The translations under genes were made by a program, and so were the position numbers. From the NCBI RefSeq assembly GCF_901764975.1, contig NZ_CABFKH010000011.1:1-64000 (forward strand): DNA of 64,000 nucleotides. Direction: 5' to 3'. Source of the DNA: Actinobacillus indolicus. Its GTDB lineage: Bacteria; Pseudomonadota; Gammaproteobacteria; Enterobacterales; Pasteurellaceae. Of the stretch, positions 12,818-21,207 are shown in pieces. Positions within the stretch are counted from its first letter, which is position 1. Every line of letters begins with the position of its first letter. The notes under the pieces were generated by a model, which searched no databases, was not told where the DNA came from, and saw only the letters and a list, made by a program, of their open reading frames with translations.

Positions 12818-12876
12818 TTTTGCTTAATGACAAGGTGTGGGAAATGAGTAGAGTAGCCTTCGTTTGATAAATTTTT

Positions 12877-13722
12877 ATGAGAGTGTTTGATATTATGGAT
12901 GATAGTTACACATTTCCCCTGAAATCCCCAATAGTGCGTATTTTACAAATTACAGATCCGCATTTATTTGCATCTGATGATGGCGAACTATTAGGGGTAA
13001 ATACAACACAAAGCTTTCAAGCGGTATTAAACGCGATTGAGCAGGATCTTTTCGATTATGATTTTATTTTGGCAACGGGAGATCTTGTTCAAGATCATAA
13101 TCGAGAGGCATATCATCGTTTTGCAAAGATGGTGAAGCCCTTAGCAAAACCTATCTTCTGGGTAGAAGGTAATCACGATTTACAACCACAGATGAGCAAT
13201 GCACTTTCTCTCTATGCTCAAATGCAACCTGAAAAACATATTCTAGCAGGGGATTTTTGGCAGGTGATTTTGTTAGATAGTCACATAGAAGGCGTGCCAG
13301 GTGGGGCTTTGAGTACATCACAGTTGGATTTTCTCAAAGCGAAATTAGAGGCTTATCCTGAGCGTTATAGTTTGATTGTTTTGCACCACAATATTTTACC
13401 TACCAATTCAGCATGGTTAGATCAACATAGTTTGGCTAATGCGGATCAGTTAGCGGAAATACTAAAACCCTATCCTAGAGCAAAAGCGATTTTACATGGG
13501 CATATTCATCAGGAAGTAGATAAATTGTGGAAAGGTTATCGTGTACTGGCAACCCCATCAACCTGTATTCAATTTAAGCCAAATTGCGATAATTTCACGT
13601 TAGATCCTGTGCCACAAGGTTGGCGAGAGATCTGTTTAAATCTGGATGGTTCGATTGATACACGCGTCAAGCGGTTAGATTGTAACGATTTTTTACCAAA
13701 TTTTAATGCCTTGGGGTATTAA
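12877..13722 (+). CDS. cpdA: 3',5'-cyclic-AMP phosphodiesterase
   Basis: Hydrolyses cAMP and so limits CRP activity; in Pasteurellaceae this affects sugar use and competence. The class III metallophosphoesterase motifs appear in order: TDPHLF, GDLVQD, GNHD, LHHN and HGHIH, giving a full two-metal site. It has 281 residues from ATG 12877, or 275 from ATG 12895; neither start has a clear ribosome binding site. Monocistronic, ending at a hairpin shared with the convergent YfcZ-family gene. Confidence 0.93.
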   Translation: MRVFDIMDDSYTFPLKSPIVRILQITDPHLFASDDGELLGVNTTQSFQAVLNAIEQDLFDYDFILATGDLVQDHNREAYHRFAKMVKPLAKPIFWVEGNHDLQPQMSNALSLYAQMQPEKHILAGDFWQVILLDSHIEGVPGGALSTSQLDFLKAKLEAYPERYSLIVLHHNILPTNSAWLDQHSLANADQLAEILKPYPRAKAILHGHIHQEVDKLWKGYRVLATPSTCIQFKPNCDNFTLDPVPQGWREICLNLDGSIDTRVKRLDCNDFLPNFNALGY

Positions 13723-13724
13723 GT

Positions 13725-13758
13725 AAATAGCTTAGCGGGTAAGGCTAAGCTATTTTGT
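13725..13758. terminator. Bidirectional terminator
   Basis: 12-bp perfect stem (13725-13736 and 13744-13755) between convergent cpdA and the YfcZ-family gene; T-rich on both exits. Confidence 0.75.
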
Positions 13759-13759
13759 T

Positions 13760-14053
13760 TTAGCGTAACTTCATCTGAAAAATCACCGCTTCCGCTTGGC
13801 AACTAAATAAAAATTTCGCTTGTAGCAAAAAGCCGTCTTCAGTTTGGCTGATTTGGCTACTGATGTCGCACGGATCGCTTTCAACTTCTCTTGCTTTTGC
13901 TGTTAATGTAGCTAGTCCTTGTTCTGCGTCTGCTTGTGTTGGATAGACAAGGGCTAATTCAATGGTGCTGTCCGCATTGTCAAACATAGACGTGCTACTT
14001 GGTTTACAAATGCCACCACAACAATCGGCTTGGTCACTAAAGGTTTTTGACAT
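13760..14053 (-). CDS. YfcZ/YiiS (DUF406) family protein
   Basis: 97-residue small cytosolic protein of unknown function. It matches the E. coli YfcZ/YiiS pattern: an N-terminal Cys-rich segment (DCCGGIC), then MFDNADSTIE, AEQGLATLTAKAREVESDPC and a C-terminal FSCQAEAVIFQMKLR. The conserved cysteines suggest metal or redox chemistry, but no function is established. Single gene, start well supported by an upstream AAGGAG-like sequence. Confidence 0.82.
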   Translation of the reverse strand: MSKTFSDQADCCGGICKPSSTSMFDNADSTIELALVYPTQADAEQGLATLTAKAREVESDPCDISSQISQTEDGFLLQAKFLFSCQAEAVIFQMKLR

Positions 14054-14130
14054 ATTTACTCCTTGATATTTTGAAATTTAAGTAAAGCGTATCATAATAT
14101 GGCAATCAATTCATTGAGGGGAAACAAATT

Positions 14131-14799
14131 ATGTCTATTTCTAAACACGCTATTCTTGATGCTTTCCACTATCGCCACGCTTGTAAGCAATACGATCCAA
14201 CGAAAAAAATCAGTGATGAAGATTTCCAATTTATTTTGGAAACAGGGCGTTTATCGCCAAGTTCTTTTGGTTTTGAGCCGTGGCGATTTTTAGTGATTGA
14301 AAACCACGCGATCCGTGAGCTTATTCGTGATAATGCGTGGGGAGCAAAGGATAAGGTGATGGATTGTAGCCATTTTGTTGTGATCCTTGTTCGTCAGCCA
14401 GAAACCCTGCTTGCTGATGGTGAATATGTACAACATATGATGCGAGATGTTCACCATATTCCTGAAGAGGCGTTAAAAATGCGTCAAGGTTTTTATCGCA
14501 ACTTCAGTGAAAAGGATTTTGGCTTGACCCAAGATCCGGTGGCGTTTTATCACTGGGCTTGTCGTCAAAGCTATATTGCGTTAGCCAATATGCTTACCGC
14601 TTCAGCAATGATTGGCATTGATAGCACGGCGATTGAAGGTTTTCCATTGGAAAAAATGGATCAACTTTTTGTCGAAAAAGGGTTATATGATCCGAAAGTC
14701 TATAAACTCAGTGTGATGGCTGCCTTTGGTTATCGTGCGGTAGAACCTAAAGCGAAAACCCGTCAAGCAATCTCTGATGTGGTGGAATGGGTGAAATAA
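14131..14799 (+). CDS. NAD(P)H nitroreductase (NfsB-like)
   Basis: FMN-dependent oxygen-insensitive nitroreductase family, 222 residues. The RHACKQYDP and LSPSSFGFEPWRF motifs for FMN binding are intact, as is the ACRQSYIALANMLTASAMIGIDS helix. It resembles H. influenzae HI1278. A GAGGGG element precedes ATG 14131. The stop codon is immediately followed by the TTG start of thiP with no gap, so the two are probably cotranscribed. The physiological substrate is unknown. Confidence 0.9.
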   Translation: MSISKHAILDAFHYRHACKQYDPTKKISDEDFQFILETGRLSPSSFGFEPWRFLVIENHAIRELIRDNAWGAKDKVMDCSHFVVILVRQPETLLADGEYVQHMMRDVHHIPEEALKMRQGFYRNFSEKDFGLTQDPVAFYHWACRQSYIALANMLTASAMIGIDSTAIEGFPLEKMDQLFVEKGLYDPKVYKLSVMAAFGYRAVEPKAKTRQAISDVVEWVK

Positions 14800-16413
14800 T
14801 TGCAAATTGGTAAGCAAATCTCACCGCTTGTTACTCGCAAGCTGACCCAATTTTCCGCTTGGGCAAGCTATGTTGGCTTGCTCTCACTCTATGCGTTCAG
14901 TTTCTGGGCATTATTTGAACATTGTGCCGATGAAACCTTTTGGTCGTGGCAAGAAACGTGGCAAATTTTAAAATACAGCACCTTGCAAGCAACGCTGTCG
15001 GCGAGTTTATCTTTGCTGTTTGGTGTTTTGTTGGCTCGTAGCTTTTTCTACCTACGTTTTCGGGGCAAAACTTTGCTCTATAAGCTGATTTCCTTTGCGT
15101 GGGCGTTGCCTTCGTTGGTGGTGATTTTTGCATTAATCGGGGTTTGGGGAAATTCAGGCTGGATAGCTCATCTCGTTCAAGCGGTGGGATTGTCGTGGGA
15201 TTTTTCCCTGTACGGTTTACAAGGGATTGTGTTAGCTCATCTGTTTTTGAACATTCCCCTTGTTGCAAAGTATTGCCTTGAAGGGCTACATCTTATTCCA
15301 ACATATCAGCACCAACTGGCGAACCAGCTCAATCTGTCTGGGTGGCACTATTTTAGGATTGTTGAATTGCCGATATTAACAGGCATTTTGCCCTATGCCT
15401 ATGCAACGGTTTTTCTGCTCTGTTTTACCAGCTTTCCAATTGTATTAATGTTAGGGGGCGGACCTAAATACAGTACGCTTGAAGTGGCGATTTACCAAGC
15501 GGTGACTTTTGAGTTTGATTTTGCGAAAGCGGTGATGTTAATTATGGTGCAAATCCTTGTGGGGATTGGCTTACAACTAATAATGGATTGGGTGACACGC
15601 TTTAGTTTTCAGCGAGTGAAAACGCAGTCTGTGTCGATTGAGATCTGGACAGCACAGCCTAAAGGTAAGGAAAAATGGCTACTACAAGCGGTGCTTTTCG
15701 GGGCAATTTTTACCATTTTATTACCGCTTGCAAATGTAGCTTGGACAGCCATTTCTGTATCAAACTTTTGGCAACGGCTCTTTTCGCCAACATTGTGGCA
15801 ATCGGCAAGTTATTCACTATTATTAAGCCTTATCGCATCTTGTTTTGTCATCGGTATTGCTTATCTGATTGCCCTTGAAACTCGCCAGCTTGCCTATCAT
15901 AAACAGAAAATCAAGCAAAGCATTCTCGCAGGCGTGAGCACTTATCCCCTGATTTTGCCTGTATTTATGTTAGCCGTTGGGCTATTTTTACTGCTGATTA
16001 ATGTGCAATTAACCACTTGGCAACTGCTACTATTGGTGGGAATTTGTAACGGTTTGATGTTATTGCCTTATATTTATCGCTTGCTGTTTTCAGCAATGTG
16101 GGAAGCCTTAGTTTCTCAGGATAAATTGGCTCGTAGTCTAGGATTAACAGGGCTTCGCCGTTGGTGGATTGTGGAAAAAAATTATCTTATCCGACCGCTT
16201 ATCAATGCTTTTGCCCTGTCAATGTCGGCAAGTTTAGGTAATTTTTCCGTGATTGCCTTTTTTGGTAGCCCTGACTTTAGCACCTTACCTTATTTGCTTT
16301 ACCAACAATTAGGCAGTTATCGCACTGAAGATGCCTCTATTACCGCATTTCTTTTAATGCTATTTGCCTTTTTACCGTTCCTATTGATTGAACAAAAAGA
16401 GAACCGTCGATGA
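14800..16413 (+). CDS. thiP: Thiamine ABC transporter permease
   Basis: Inner-membrane permease for thiamine or thiamine phosphates. It has 537 residues with two fused permease halves, about 12 hydrophobic segments. The [15 protein letters not shown] segment and the C-terminal [26 protein letters not shown] are ThiP hallmarks. The TTG at 14800 directly abuts the nitroreductase stop; a start further in is possible because the first codons overlap a USS-like core. thiQ follows with a 4-bp ATGA overlap. The usual thiB/tbpA binding-protein gene is missing upstream. Confidence 0.88.
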   Translation: MQIGKQISPLVTRKLTQFSAWASYVGLLSLYAFSFWALFEHCADETFWSWQETWQILKYSTLQATLSASLSLLFGVLLARSFFYLRFRGKTLLYKLISFAWALPSLVVIFALIGVWGNSGWIAHLVQAVGLSWDFSLYGLQGIVLAHLFLNIPLVAKYCLEGLHLIPTYQHQLANQLNLSGWHYFRIVELPILTGILPYAYATVFLLCFTSFPIVLMLGGGPKYSTLEVAIYQAVTFEFDFAKAVMLIMVQILVGIGLQLIMDWVTRFSFQRVKTQSVSIEIWTAQPKGKEKWLLQAVLFGAIFTILLPLANVAWTAISVSNFWQRLFSPTLWQSASYSLLLSLIASCFVIGIAYLIALETRQLAYHKQKIKQSILAGVSTYPLILPVFMLAVGLFLLLINVQLTTWQLLLLVGICNGLMLLPYIYRLLFSAMWEALVSQDKLARSLGLTGLRRWWIVEKNYLIRPLINAFALSMSASLGNFSVIAFFGSPDFSTLPYLLYQQLGSYRTEDASITAFLLMLFAFLPFLLIEQKENRR

Positions 16414-17039
16414 TTTGTTTAAATGTTGAATTTGATTACCCTGAAATGCCGATGCAGTTTCAACTCAATGTAAAAAAAGGGGAACGCATTGCGGTGATTG
16501 GCGAAAGTGGTGCAGGGAAAAGTACTTTGCTTAATCTGATAGCAGGTTTTGAAAAAGCTGATCGTGGTGAGATTTTACTCAATGGGGAAAATCATTTTGT
16601 CACTGAACCAGCCCAACGCCCTGTGTCGATGTTATTTCAAGATAATAACCTTTTTCCACATTTAACGGTTGCTCAAAATATTGGTTTAGGGCTAGTTTCT
16701 CGTTTGCATTTTGATGCTACGCAGATGCAACAGATTACACAAATTGCAAAGCAGATGGGCATTGCTGAACTCTTAGAACGCCGTTCGGATTTATTATCGG
16801 GCGGACAAAAACAACGTGTGGCGTTGGCTAGAACCCTACTTAGGGATAAACCGATTTTGTTGTTAGATGAACCCTTTTCTGCCCTTGATCCACAAAAGCG
16901 AATGGAAATGCAACAACTTGTGGTGGAGTTATGCCAACAGAAACAGCTCACGTTACTGATGGTCACACATCAGGTGGAAGAAGTGAAAAACTGGTGTGAT
17001 CGAGTGATCGAAGTTCAACAAGGTTCGTTGATTTACTAG
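16410..17039 (+). CDS. thiQ: Thiamine ABC transporter ATP-binding protein
   Basis: ATPase partner of ThiP, 209 residues. Walker [10 protein letters not shown] (about 30-38), Q-loop, signature LSGGQKQR, Walker B ILLLDEP and the switch His are intact. [25 protein letters not shown] is nearly the enteric ThiQ sequence. It overlaps thiP by 4 bp, so translation is coupled. Confidence 0.9.
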   Translation: MICLNVEFDYPEMPMQFQLNVKKGERIAVIGESGAGKSTLLNLIAGFEKADRGEILLNGENHFVTEPAQRPVSMLFQDNNLFPHLTVAQNIGLGLVSRLHFDATQMQQITQIAKQMGIAELLERRSDLLSGGQKQRVALARTLLRDKPILLLDEPFSALDPQKRMEMQQLVVELCQQKQLTLLMVTHQVEEVKNWCDRVIEVQQGSLIY

Positions 17040-17108
17040 TCAAAATCCGATTTTTTCAGTAAGATTAACGTTTATTTTACTCATTTTAGTTTTTAAGCAG
17101 AGGTTATT

Positions 17109-17999
17109 GTGCCAAATCGTGATTATGCCGTTCGTTCTAAATCTAAGAAAGGCGGAAATAAAGTGCTTATTTTAGCCATTATTATTTTATTATTAATGGG
17201 AAGTGGATTGGCTTTATGGCTATTGAAAGAGAGTAGTCCACCAGTAACAACCCCAACACAGACTGTACAGACACAACAGCCTAAAAGCAGTCTGCCAACT
17301 CCACCTGAAGAAGTGTATAGCTATATTCGTGACTTAGAAACAAGGGAAGTGCCTGTTGATAAGAACTCCAAACTTGCTCAATTAACAAAAGAGCAAGAAA
17401 AAGCGATTCAGAAGCAGAAGGAAGAACAATTACGTTTAGAGCAAGTAGCACAGAATGCTCAGACTGCAACTACTGTTGCTCCTGTGGCAATAGAGAGTGA
17501 AACTGTTAAAGTAGAAAAAGCATCAGAAACGACGGAAACTAAGCCACAAATTGTTGCGCTTACCCCAGAAGAATTGGCAGCGAAAAAAGCTAAAGAGCAA
17601 AAACTTGCAGAAGAAAAACGTAAGCAGGCAGAATTGAAAAAACAGCAAGAATTGGCTAAAAAAACTGAGCAGGCTAAGGCTGAGCAAGCAAAAGTGGAAC
17701 CAACTAAGGAAACCGCTCCAGCTAAGCAAGAAACACCTAAAATTGTTGCTACCGCAAAACCTGCTTCAGAGGCTCCAAAAGCAGCAGGCAAATTTGGTTT
17801 ACAATGTGGTGCATTTAAGAATAAAGCTCAGGCAGAGAATATGCAAGCTCGTTTAGCGATGGCTGGTTATAATGCTCGTATTGCTAGCAATGGTGAATGG
17901 AATCGTGTATTCGTAGGGCCAGTAGGCGATAGAGCTGCCGCATCATCGGCACAATCTAATGCACGTAGTGTGGCAGAATGTTTAATTATTGCGATGTAA
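17109..17999 (+). CDS. ftsN: Cell division protein FtsN
   Basis: Late divisome component that triggers septal peptidoglycan synthesis. It has 296 residues: a short cytosolic N-terminus with an RDYAVR-type motif, one transmembrane helix (about 20-41), a long Glu/Lys/Gln-rich periplasmic linker with predicted coiled coil (about 95-200), and a C-terminal SPOR domain (about 220-296) starting GKFGLQCGAFK. The start codon is GTG with AGAGG 7 bp upstream. The following DUF2322 gene begins 13 bp later. Confidence 0.88.
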   Translation: MPNRDYAVRSKSKKGGNKVLILAIIILLLMGSGLALWLLKESSPPVTTPTQTVQTQQPKSSLPTPPEEVYSYIRDLETREVPVDKNSKLAQLTKEQEKAIQKQKEEQLRLEQVAQNAQTATTVAPVAIESETVKVEKASETTETKPQIVALTPEELAAKKAKEQKLAEEKRKQAELKKQQELAKKTEQAKAEQAKVEPTKETAPAKQETPKIVATAKPASEAPKAAGKFGLQCGAFKNKAQAENMQARLAMAGYNARIASNGEWNRVFVGPVGDRAAASSAQSNARSVAECLIIAM

Positions 18000-18012
18000 T
18001 GAGGAATTAAAA

Positions 18013-18330
18013 ATGCAATTTAAAGATTATTTAGCAACTTTTCCTAGTATTGAACATTTATCGGGTTTAGATGTATTAAATGAGCAAGGTGAGACGATTC
18101 ATAATATTCCAGCAGTAGAAGGTAAACTGGGTTCACTAAAACTTTACTATGCGCTATCTACACAGTTTAATCAAAAATTAAACAACGAGTCTGCAAAGCA
18201 AGGAGTGGTATGGTTTGCAGAACATGTTGAAGATGCGAAGCAAAATATAGGAAAGCACCCGAATATTGATCTTTTACTCAAGGTGATTGAGCAAGATTTA
18301 CAATATGTATTAAAACCGATTGAAAAATAA
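18013..18330 (+). CDS. DUF2322 family protein
   Basis: 105-residue cytosolic protein of unknown function. The pattern FPSIEHLSGLDVLN, KLGSLKLYYAL and HPNIDLLLKVIEQ matches DUF2322 proteins as I remember them. ATG 18013 with GAGGAA 7 bp upstream is preferred to an in-frame start at 17989 inside ftsN. Probably cotranscribed with ftsN; terminator follows. Confidence 0.72.
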   Translation: MQFKDYLATFPSIEHLSGLDVLNEQGETIHNIPAVEGKLGSLKLYYALSTQFNQKLNNESAKQGVVWFAEHVEDAKQNIGKHPNIDLLLKVIEQDLQYVLKPIEK

Positions 18331-18352
18331 AGCATAGCTGACAAGGTTAAGC

Positions 18353-18388
18353 AGGCACTTTCACTATATGGAAAGTGCCTTTTTATTT
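18353..18388 (+). terminator. Terminator after ftsN-DUF2322
   Basis: AGGCACTTTC / GAAAGTGCCT (18353-18362 and 18371-18380) followed by TTTTATTTT. Confidence 0.85.
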
Positions 18389-18414
18389 TAAATCATAAAA
18401 ATATCTCCTTTTTC

Positions 18415-18443
18415 TTGACGATTTTGGCTTTAATCTGTACCAT
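18415..18443 (+). promoter_or_regulatory. Candidate corA promoter
   Basis: TTGACG (18415-18420), 17-bp spacer, TACCAT (18438-18443). Transcription would start near 18450, giving a leader of about 170 nt before corA. Confidence 0.5.
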
Positions 18444-18449
18444 TCGCCC

Positions 18450-18618
18450 GATTTTTTCACTTGAGGATATCTATTTTGGACAGTCACAGTCGATACTTAT
18501 CAGTTTTTTAACCTTTCTCGTCCAAAATCCTTTTGCCGACGAGAGTCGGTAATTCTTATCAGTATCTTATTTTGTTTCTTTCTGTTCATCGCCTCATACC
18601 ATTTGTTAGGAGTATGAA
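18450..18618 (+). promoter_or_regulatory. Structured 5' leader of corA
   Basis: The leader holds a 9-bp perfect stem ATTTTGGAC / GTCCAAAAT (18473-18481 and 18520-18528) and a second hairpin CCGAC-GAGA-GTCGG (18536-18549) closed by a GNRA-type tetraloop. Two similar segments, AGTCG followed by CTTATCAGT, occur at 18488-18504 and 18544-18563. An 11-codon frame starting TTG 18476 with GAGGA 8 bp upstream ends at TAA 18509-18511 inside the first loop. A regulatory leader is inferred; it does not match a riboswitch class I can recognise. Confidence 0.5.
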
Positions 18619-19584
18619 ATGATCCGAGCTTTTTCGTTAAATAACGATCGCTTAATCAGTGTAGATGAAACGACCCAAGACCAATTAAATCAAGCAATTT
18701 GGATTGACCTTGTTGATCCTACCGATGAAGAACGTAGTGTATTAGAGCATCGTTTAGATCAAACACTTGCTGAAGAGCATGAGTTGGAGGATTTAGAGGC
18801 CTCTGCACGTTTCTTTGAAGATGAAGATGGCTTGCACCTACACTCATTTTTCTATTGCTTAGATGATGACGATTATGCCGATATTGCAACAGTTGGTTTT
18901 ACCATCCGTGACGGACGTTTATTTACATTACGTGAACGGGATCTACCCGCTTTCCGTTTATATCGTATGCGTTCTCGCCGTGCAAAATTGATTGATGGCA
19001 ATGCCTATGAATTATTACTCGATTTGTTTGAAACCAAAATTGAGCAATTAGCGGATGTCATTGAAAATATTTATGCGGATTTAGAAAAATTAAGCCGTGT
19101 TGTGCTTAATACCCATGATGGGGAAAATAAAGGTGAGCATAACTTTGATGATGCTTTAGCTGAACTCACGGAATTGGAAGATGCAAGTTCAAAAGTCCGT
19201 TTATGTTTGATGGATACGCAACGTGCATTAAGTTTCTTATTGCGTAAGACTCGTTTGCCGAACAATCAGCTTGAACAAGCACGTGACATTATGCGAGATA
19301 TTGAATCACTTCAGCCCCATAATGAATCGTTATTTCAAAAAGTAAACTTTTTAATGCAGGCTGCAATGGGTTTCATCAACATTGAACAGAACAGAATTAT
19401 GAAATTCTTCTCTGTTGTTTCTGTGATGTTCTTACCAGCCACCTTAGTGGCATCCACCTACGGCATGAATTTTGAATTTATGCCAGAGTTAAAATTCCAA
19501 TATGGTTATCCAATGGCAATAGGATTAATGATCTGTGCCGCAGCAACGCCATATCTCTACTTTAAACGTAAAGGGTGGTTATAA
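18619..19584 (+). CDS. corA: Magnesium/cobalt transporter CorA
   Basis: Pentameric inner-membrane Mg2+ channel. It has 321 residues: an acidic N-terminal cytosolic domain, long stalk helix, and two C-terminal transmembrane helices. The YGMNF (GMN) selectivity motif lies between them, and the tail ends in Lys/Arg. AGGAG precedes the ATG by 6 bp. The unusually structured leader suggests post-transcriptional control. Confidence 0.95.
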   Translation: MIRAFSLNNDRLISVDETTQDQLNQAIWIDLVDPTDEERSVLEHRLDQTLAEEHELEDLEASARFFEDEDGLHLHSFFYCLDDDDYADIATVGFTIRDGRLFTLRERDLPAFRLYRMRSRRAKLIDGNAYELLLDLFETKIEQLADVIENIYADLEKLSRVVLNTHDGENKGEHNFDDALAELTELEDASSKVRLCLMDTQRALSFLLRKTRLPNNQLEQARDIMRDIESLQPHNESLFQKVNFLMQAAMGFINIEQNRIMKFFSVVSVMFLPATLVASTYGMNFEFMPELKFQYGYPMAIGLMICAAATPYLYFKRKGWL

Positions 19585-19619
19585 AAAAATGAGGAAGTTT
19601 AAAACTTCCTCATTTTTTT
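19584..19619. terminator. Bidirectional terminator corA / ftsX
   Basis: Long palindrome AAAAAATGAGGAAGTTT with its complement and T-run on both strands, between convergent corA and ftsX. Confidence 0.88.
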
Positions 19620-20544
19620 AGTATCGAGAACCGATTTTTTGAATATAGCGATTTGTTGCTATTTTGGCGGATAGCCAACCAAGGAAAATACTGAGAACGA
19701 CGATAAAGATGACTTCACTGATATCAAAGCCATGTAGTTCAAATTTCACGGTAAACATATCAGAAACATAGCGAACCACCCCAGTAAAATAGCTTATCGT
19801 CATTAAGCTAAATAGAATAGCGAGTAAGCTTCCCAATAAACCATAGATCATACCAATATATAGAAAAGGTCTTGAGATAAAATGATCCGTTGCGCCTAAT
19901 AATTGCATCACATCAATGGATGCTTTACTGTTTGAAACATCTGAACGAACGCTATTCCCAATCACTAAGAAGACCGCAACCAGCATCAAAATAGTACAAG
20001 TTACTGCAATACGTGCAATTAGCTGACTTAAGGCTGTTAATTTCTCTATCCAACCATTGTCTAAACGGACTTCTTGAACACCTTTAATATTTTGTAAGCC
20101 ATTACGGAGCTCCAACATATTCTCTGGTGAAGTGAATTCATTTTTAGGTTTTAATACAACAACAGCTGGTAATGGATTATCATCTAAAATATCCAATGCT
20201 TCACCAAACCCAGACCAAGTACGGAACTCATCCAAACTTTGTTGGCGAGAGATGTAATTCAATGATTCAATTTTATTCGTATCAAATTGGCGGATACGTT
20301 CTACTACCGCATTTACATCATGTTCTGCTAAGTTCTTATGTAAATAAACGGTCAATTCGGGCTCTGGATAAAATTCAGCAGCCGCTTGACTGGTATTTTT
20401 CCAGAGCAAATAGCTTGTGGTTGGAATCATCAGCGATGCGGCGATAACAAGTACGGTCAAGAATGTGCCAAATTTACGTTTGAGTAAATCTTGCCATACT
20501 GAACGCAAAATAAAACGGGTTTGAGCATTAAGTGAATTCAGCAT
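19618..20544 (-). CDS. ftsX: Cell division protein FtsX
   Basis: Membrane partner of FtsE; the complex activates septal amidases through EnvC-type proteins. It has 308 residues with an N-terminal transmembrane helix (about 29-48), a periplasmic loop containing YLHKNL and the conserved 'DNPLP' segment, and three C-terminal helices with the MacB-like permease fold. It follows ftsE by 9 bp in the canonical ftsY-ftsE-ftsX order. Confidence 0.94.
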   Translation of the reverse strand: MLNSLNAQTRFILRSVWQDLLKRKFGTFLTVLVIAASLMIPTTSYLLWKNTSQAAAEFYPEPELTVYLHKNLAEHDVNAVVERIRQFDTNKIESLNYISRQQSLDEFRTWSGFGEALDILDDNPLPAVVVLKPKNEFTSPENMLELRNGLQNIKGVQEVRLDNGWIEKLTALSQLIARIAVTCTILMLVAVFLVIGNSVRSDVSNSKASIDVMQLLGATDHFISRPFLYIGMIYGLLGSLLAILFSLMTISYFTGVVRYVSDMFTVKFELHGFDISEVIFIVVLSIFLGWLSAKIATNRYIQKIGSRY

Positions 20545-20553
20545 TCTTTATCC

Positions 20554-21207
20554 TTACTTTAAGTGTCCTTCTTCAAGCACTAAACACGGTTTAGGGCGTT
20601 GGGCGATAATGTTTGTATCGTGGGTGGCAATCAATACGGTTGTGCCTGCTTTATTAAATTCTTCAAATAAACGGAAAATTTCAAAAGAGAGTTTGTCGTC
20701 TAAGTTTCCCGTTGGTTCATCTGCTAAGAGTAACTGTGGTCGGTGAACAATCGCTCGAGCAATATCTACACGTTGTTGTTCCCCACCAGATAAATGAAGT
20801 GGGCGGAAGTTTACTTTATTTTCTAATCCAACCCGCGATAGTGCTAAACGAGCTTCTCGTTCGGCTACAGTCTGGTTAATTCCCATAATAATTAACGGTA
20901 AAGCCACGTTATCTAGAATTGAGCGATCACTCAGTAAGCTATAATTTTGATGAACCATACCAATTTGGCGACGTAAAAAAGGCAATTCATGCTCAGCCAA
21001 ACGAGTAATATCATGACCATTAAATACAACCTGTCCACCGTTCGCTCGCTCAATTCCCATGATGAGCTTGAGAAGTGTCGTTTTTCCTGCTCCAGAGTGA
21101 CCTGTAATATATTTCATTTCCCCTTGAGCAAGATGAAAACTAATCCCTTGCAATGCAGGTCGTCCACCACCTTTATAGGCTTTGCTGACATTGGTAAATC
21201 TGATCAT
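20554..21207 (-). CDS. ftsE: Cell division ATP-binding protein FtsE
   Basis: ABC-type ATPase, 217 residues. Walker A GHSGAGKTT (about 36-44), signature LSGGEQQR, Walker B LLLADEPTGNLD and the switch His ATHD are intact. The ATG overlaps the ftsY stop codon in a TAATG arrangement, so translation is coupled. Confidence 0.96.
   Translation of the reverse strand: MIRFTNVSKAYKGGGRPALQGISFHLAQGEMKYITGHSGAGKTTLLKLIMGIERANGGQVVFNGHDITRLAEHELPFLRRQIGMVHQNYSLLSDRSILDNVALPLIIMGINQTVAEREARLALSRVGLENKVNFRPLHLSGGEQQRVDIARAIVHRPQLLLADEPTGNLDDKLSFEIFRLFEEFNKAGTTVLIATHDTNIIAQRPKPCLVLEEGHLK

Noticed and set aside
17459-17791. Ala/Ser-rich frame opposite ftsN
   Set aside because: Produced by the Glu/Lys-rich linker read backwards; not a real gene.
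18476-18511. 11-codon frame before corA as an annotated gene
   Set aside because: Too short to support alone; kept as part of the leader finding.
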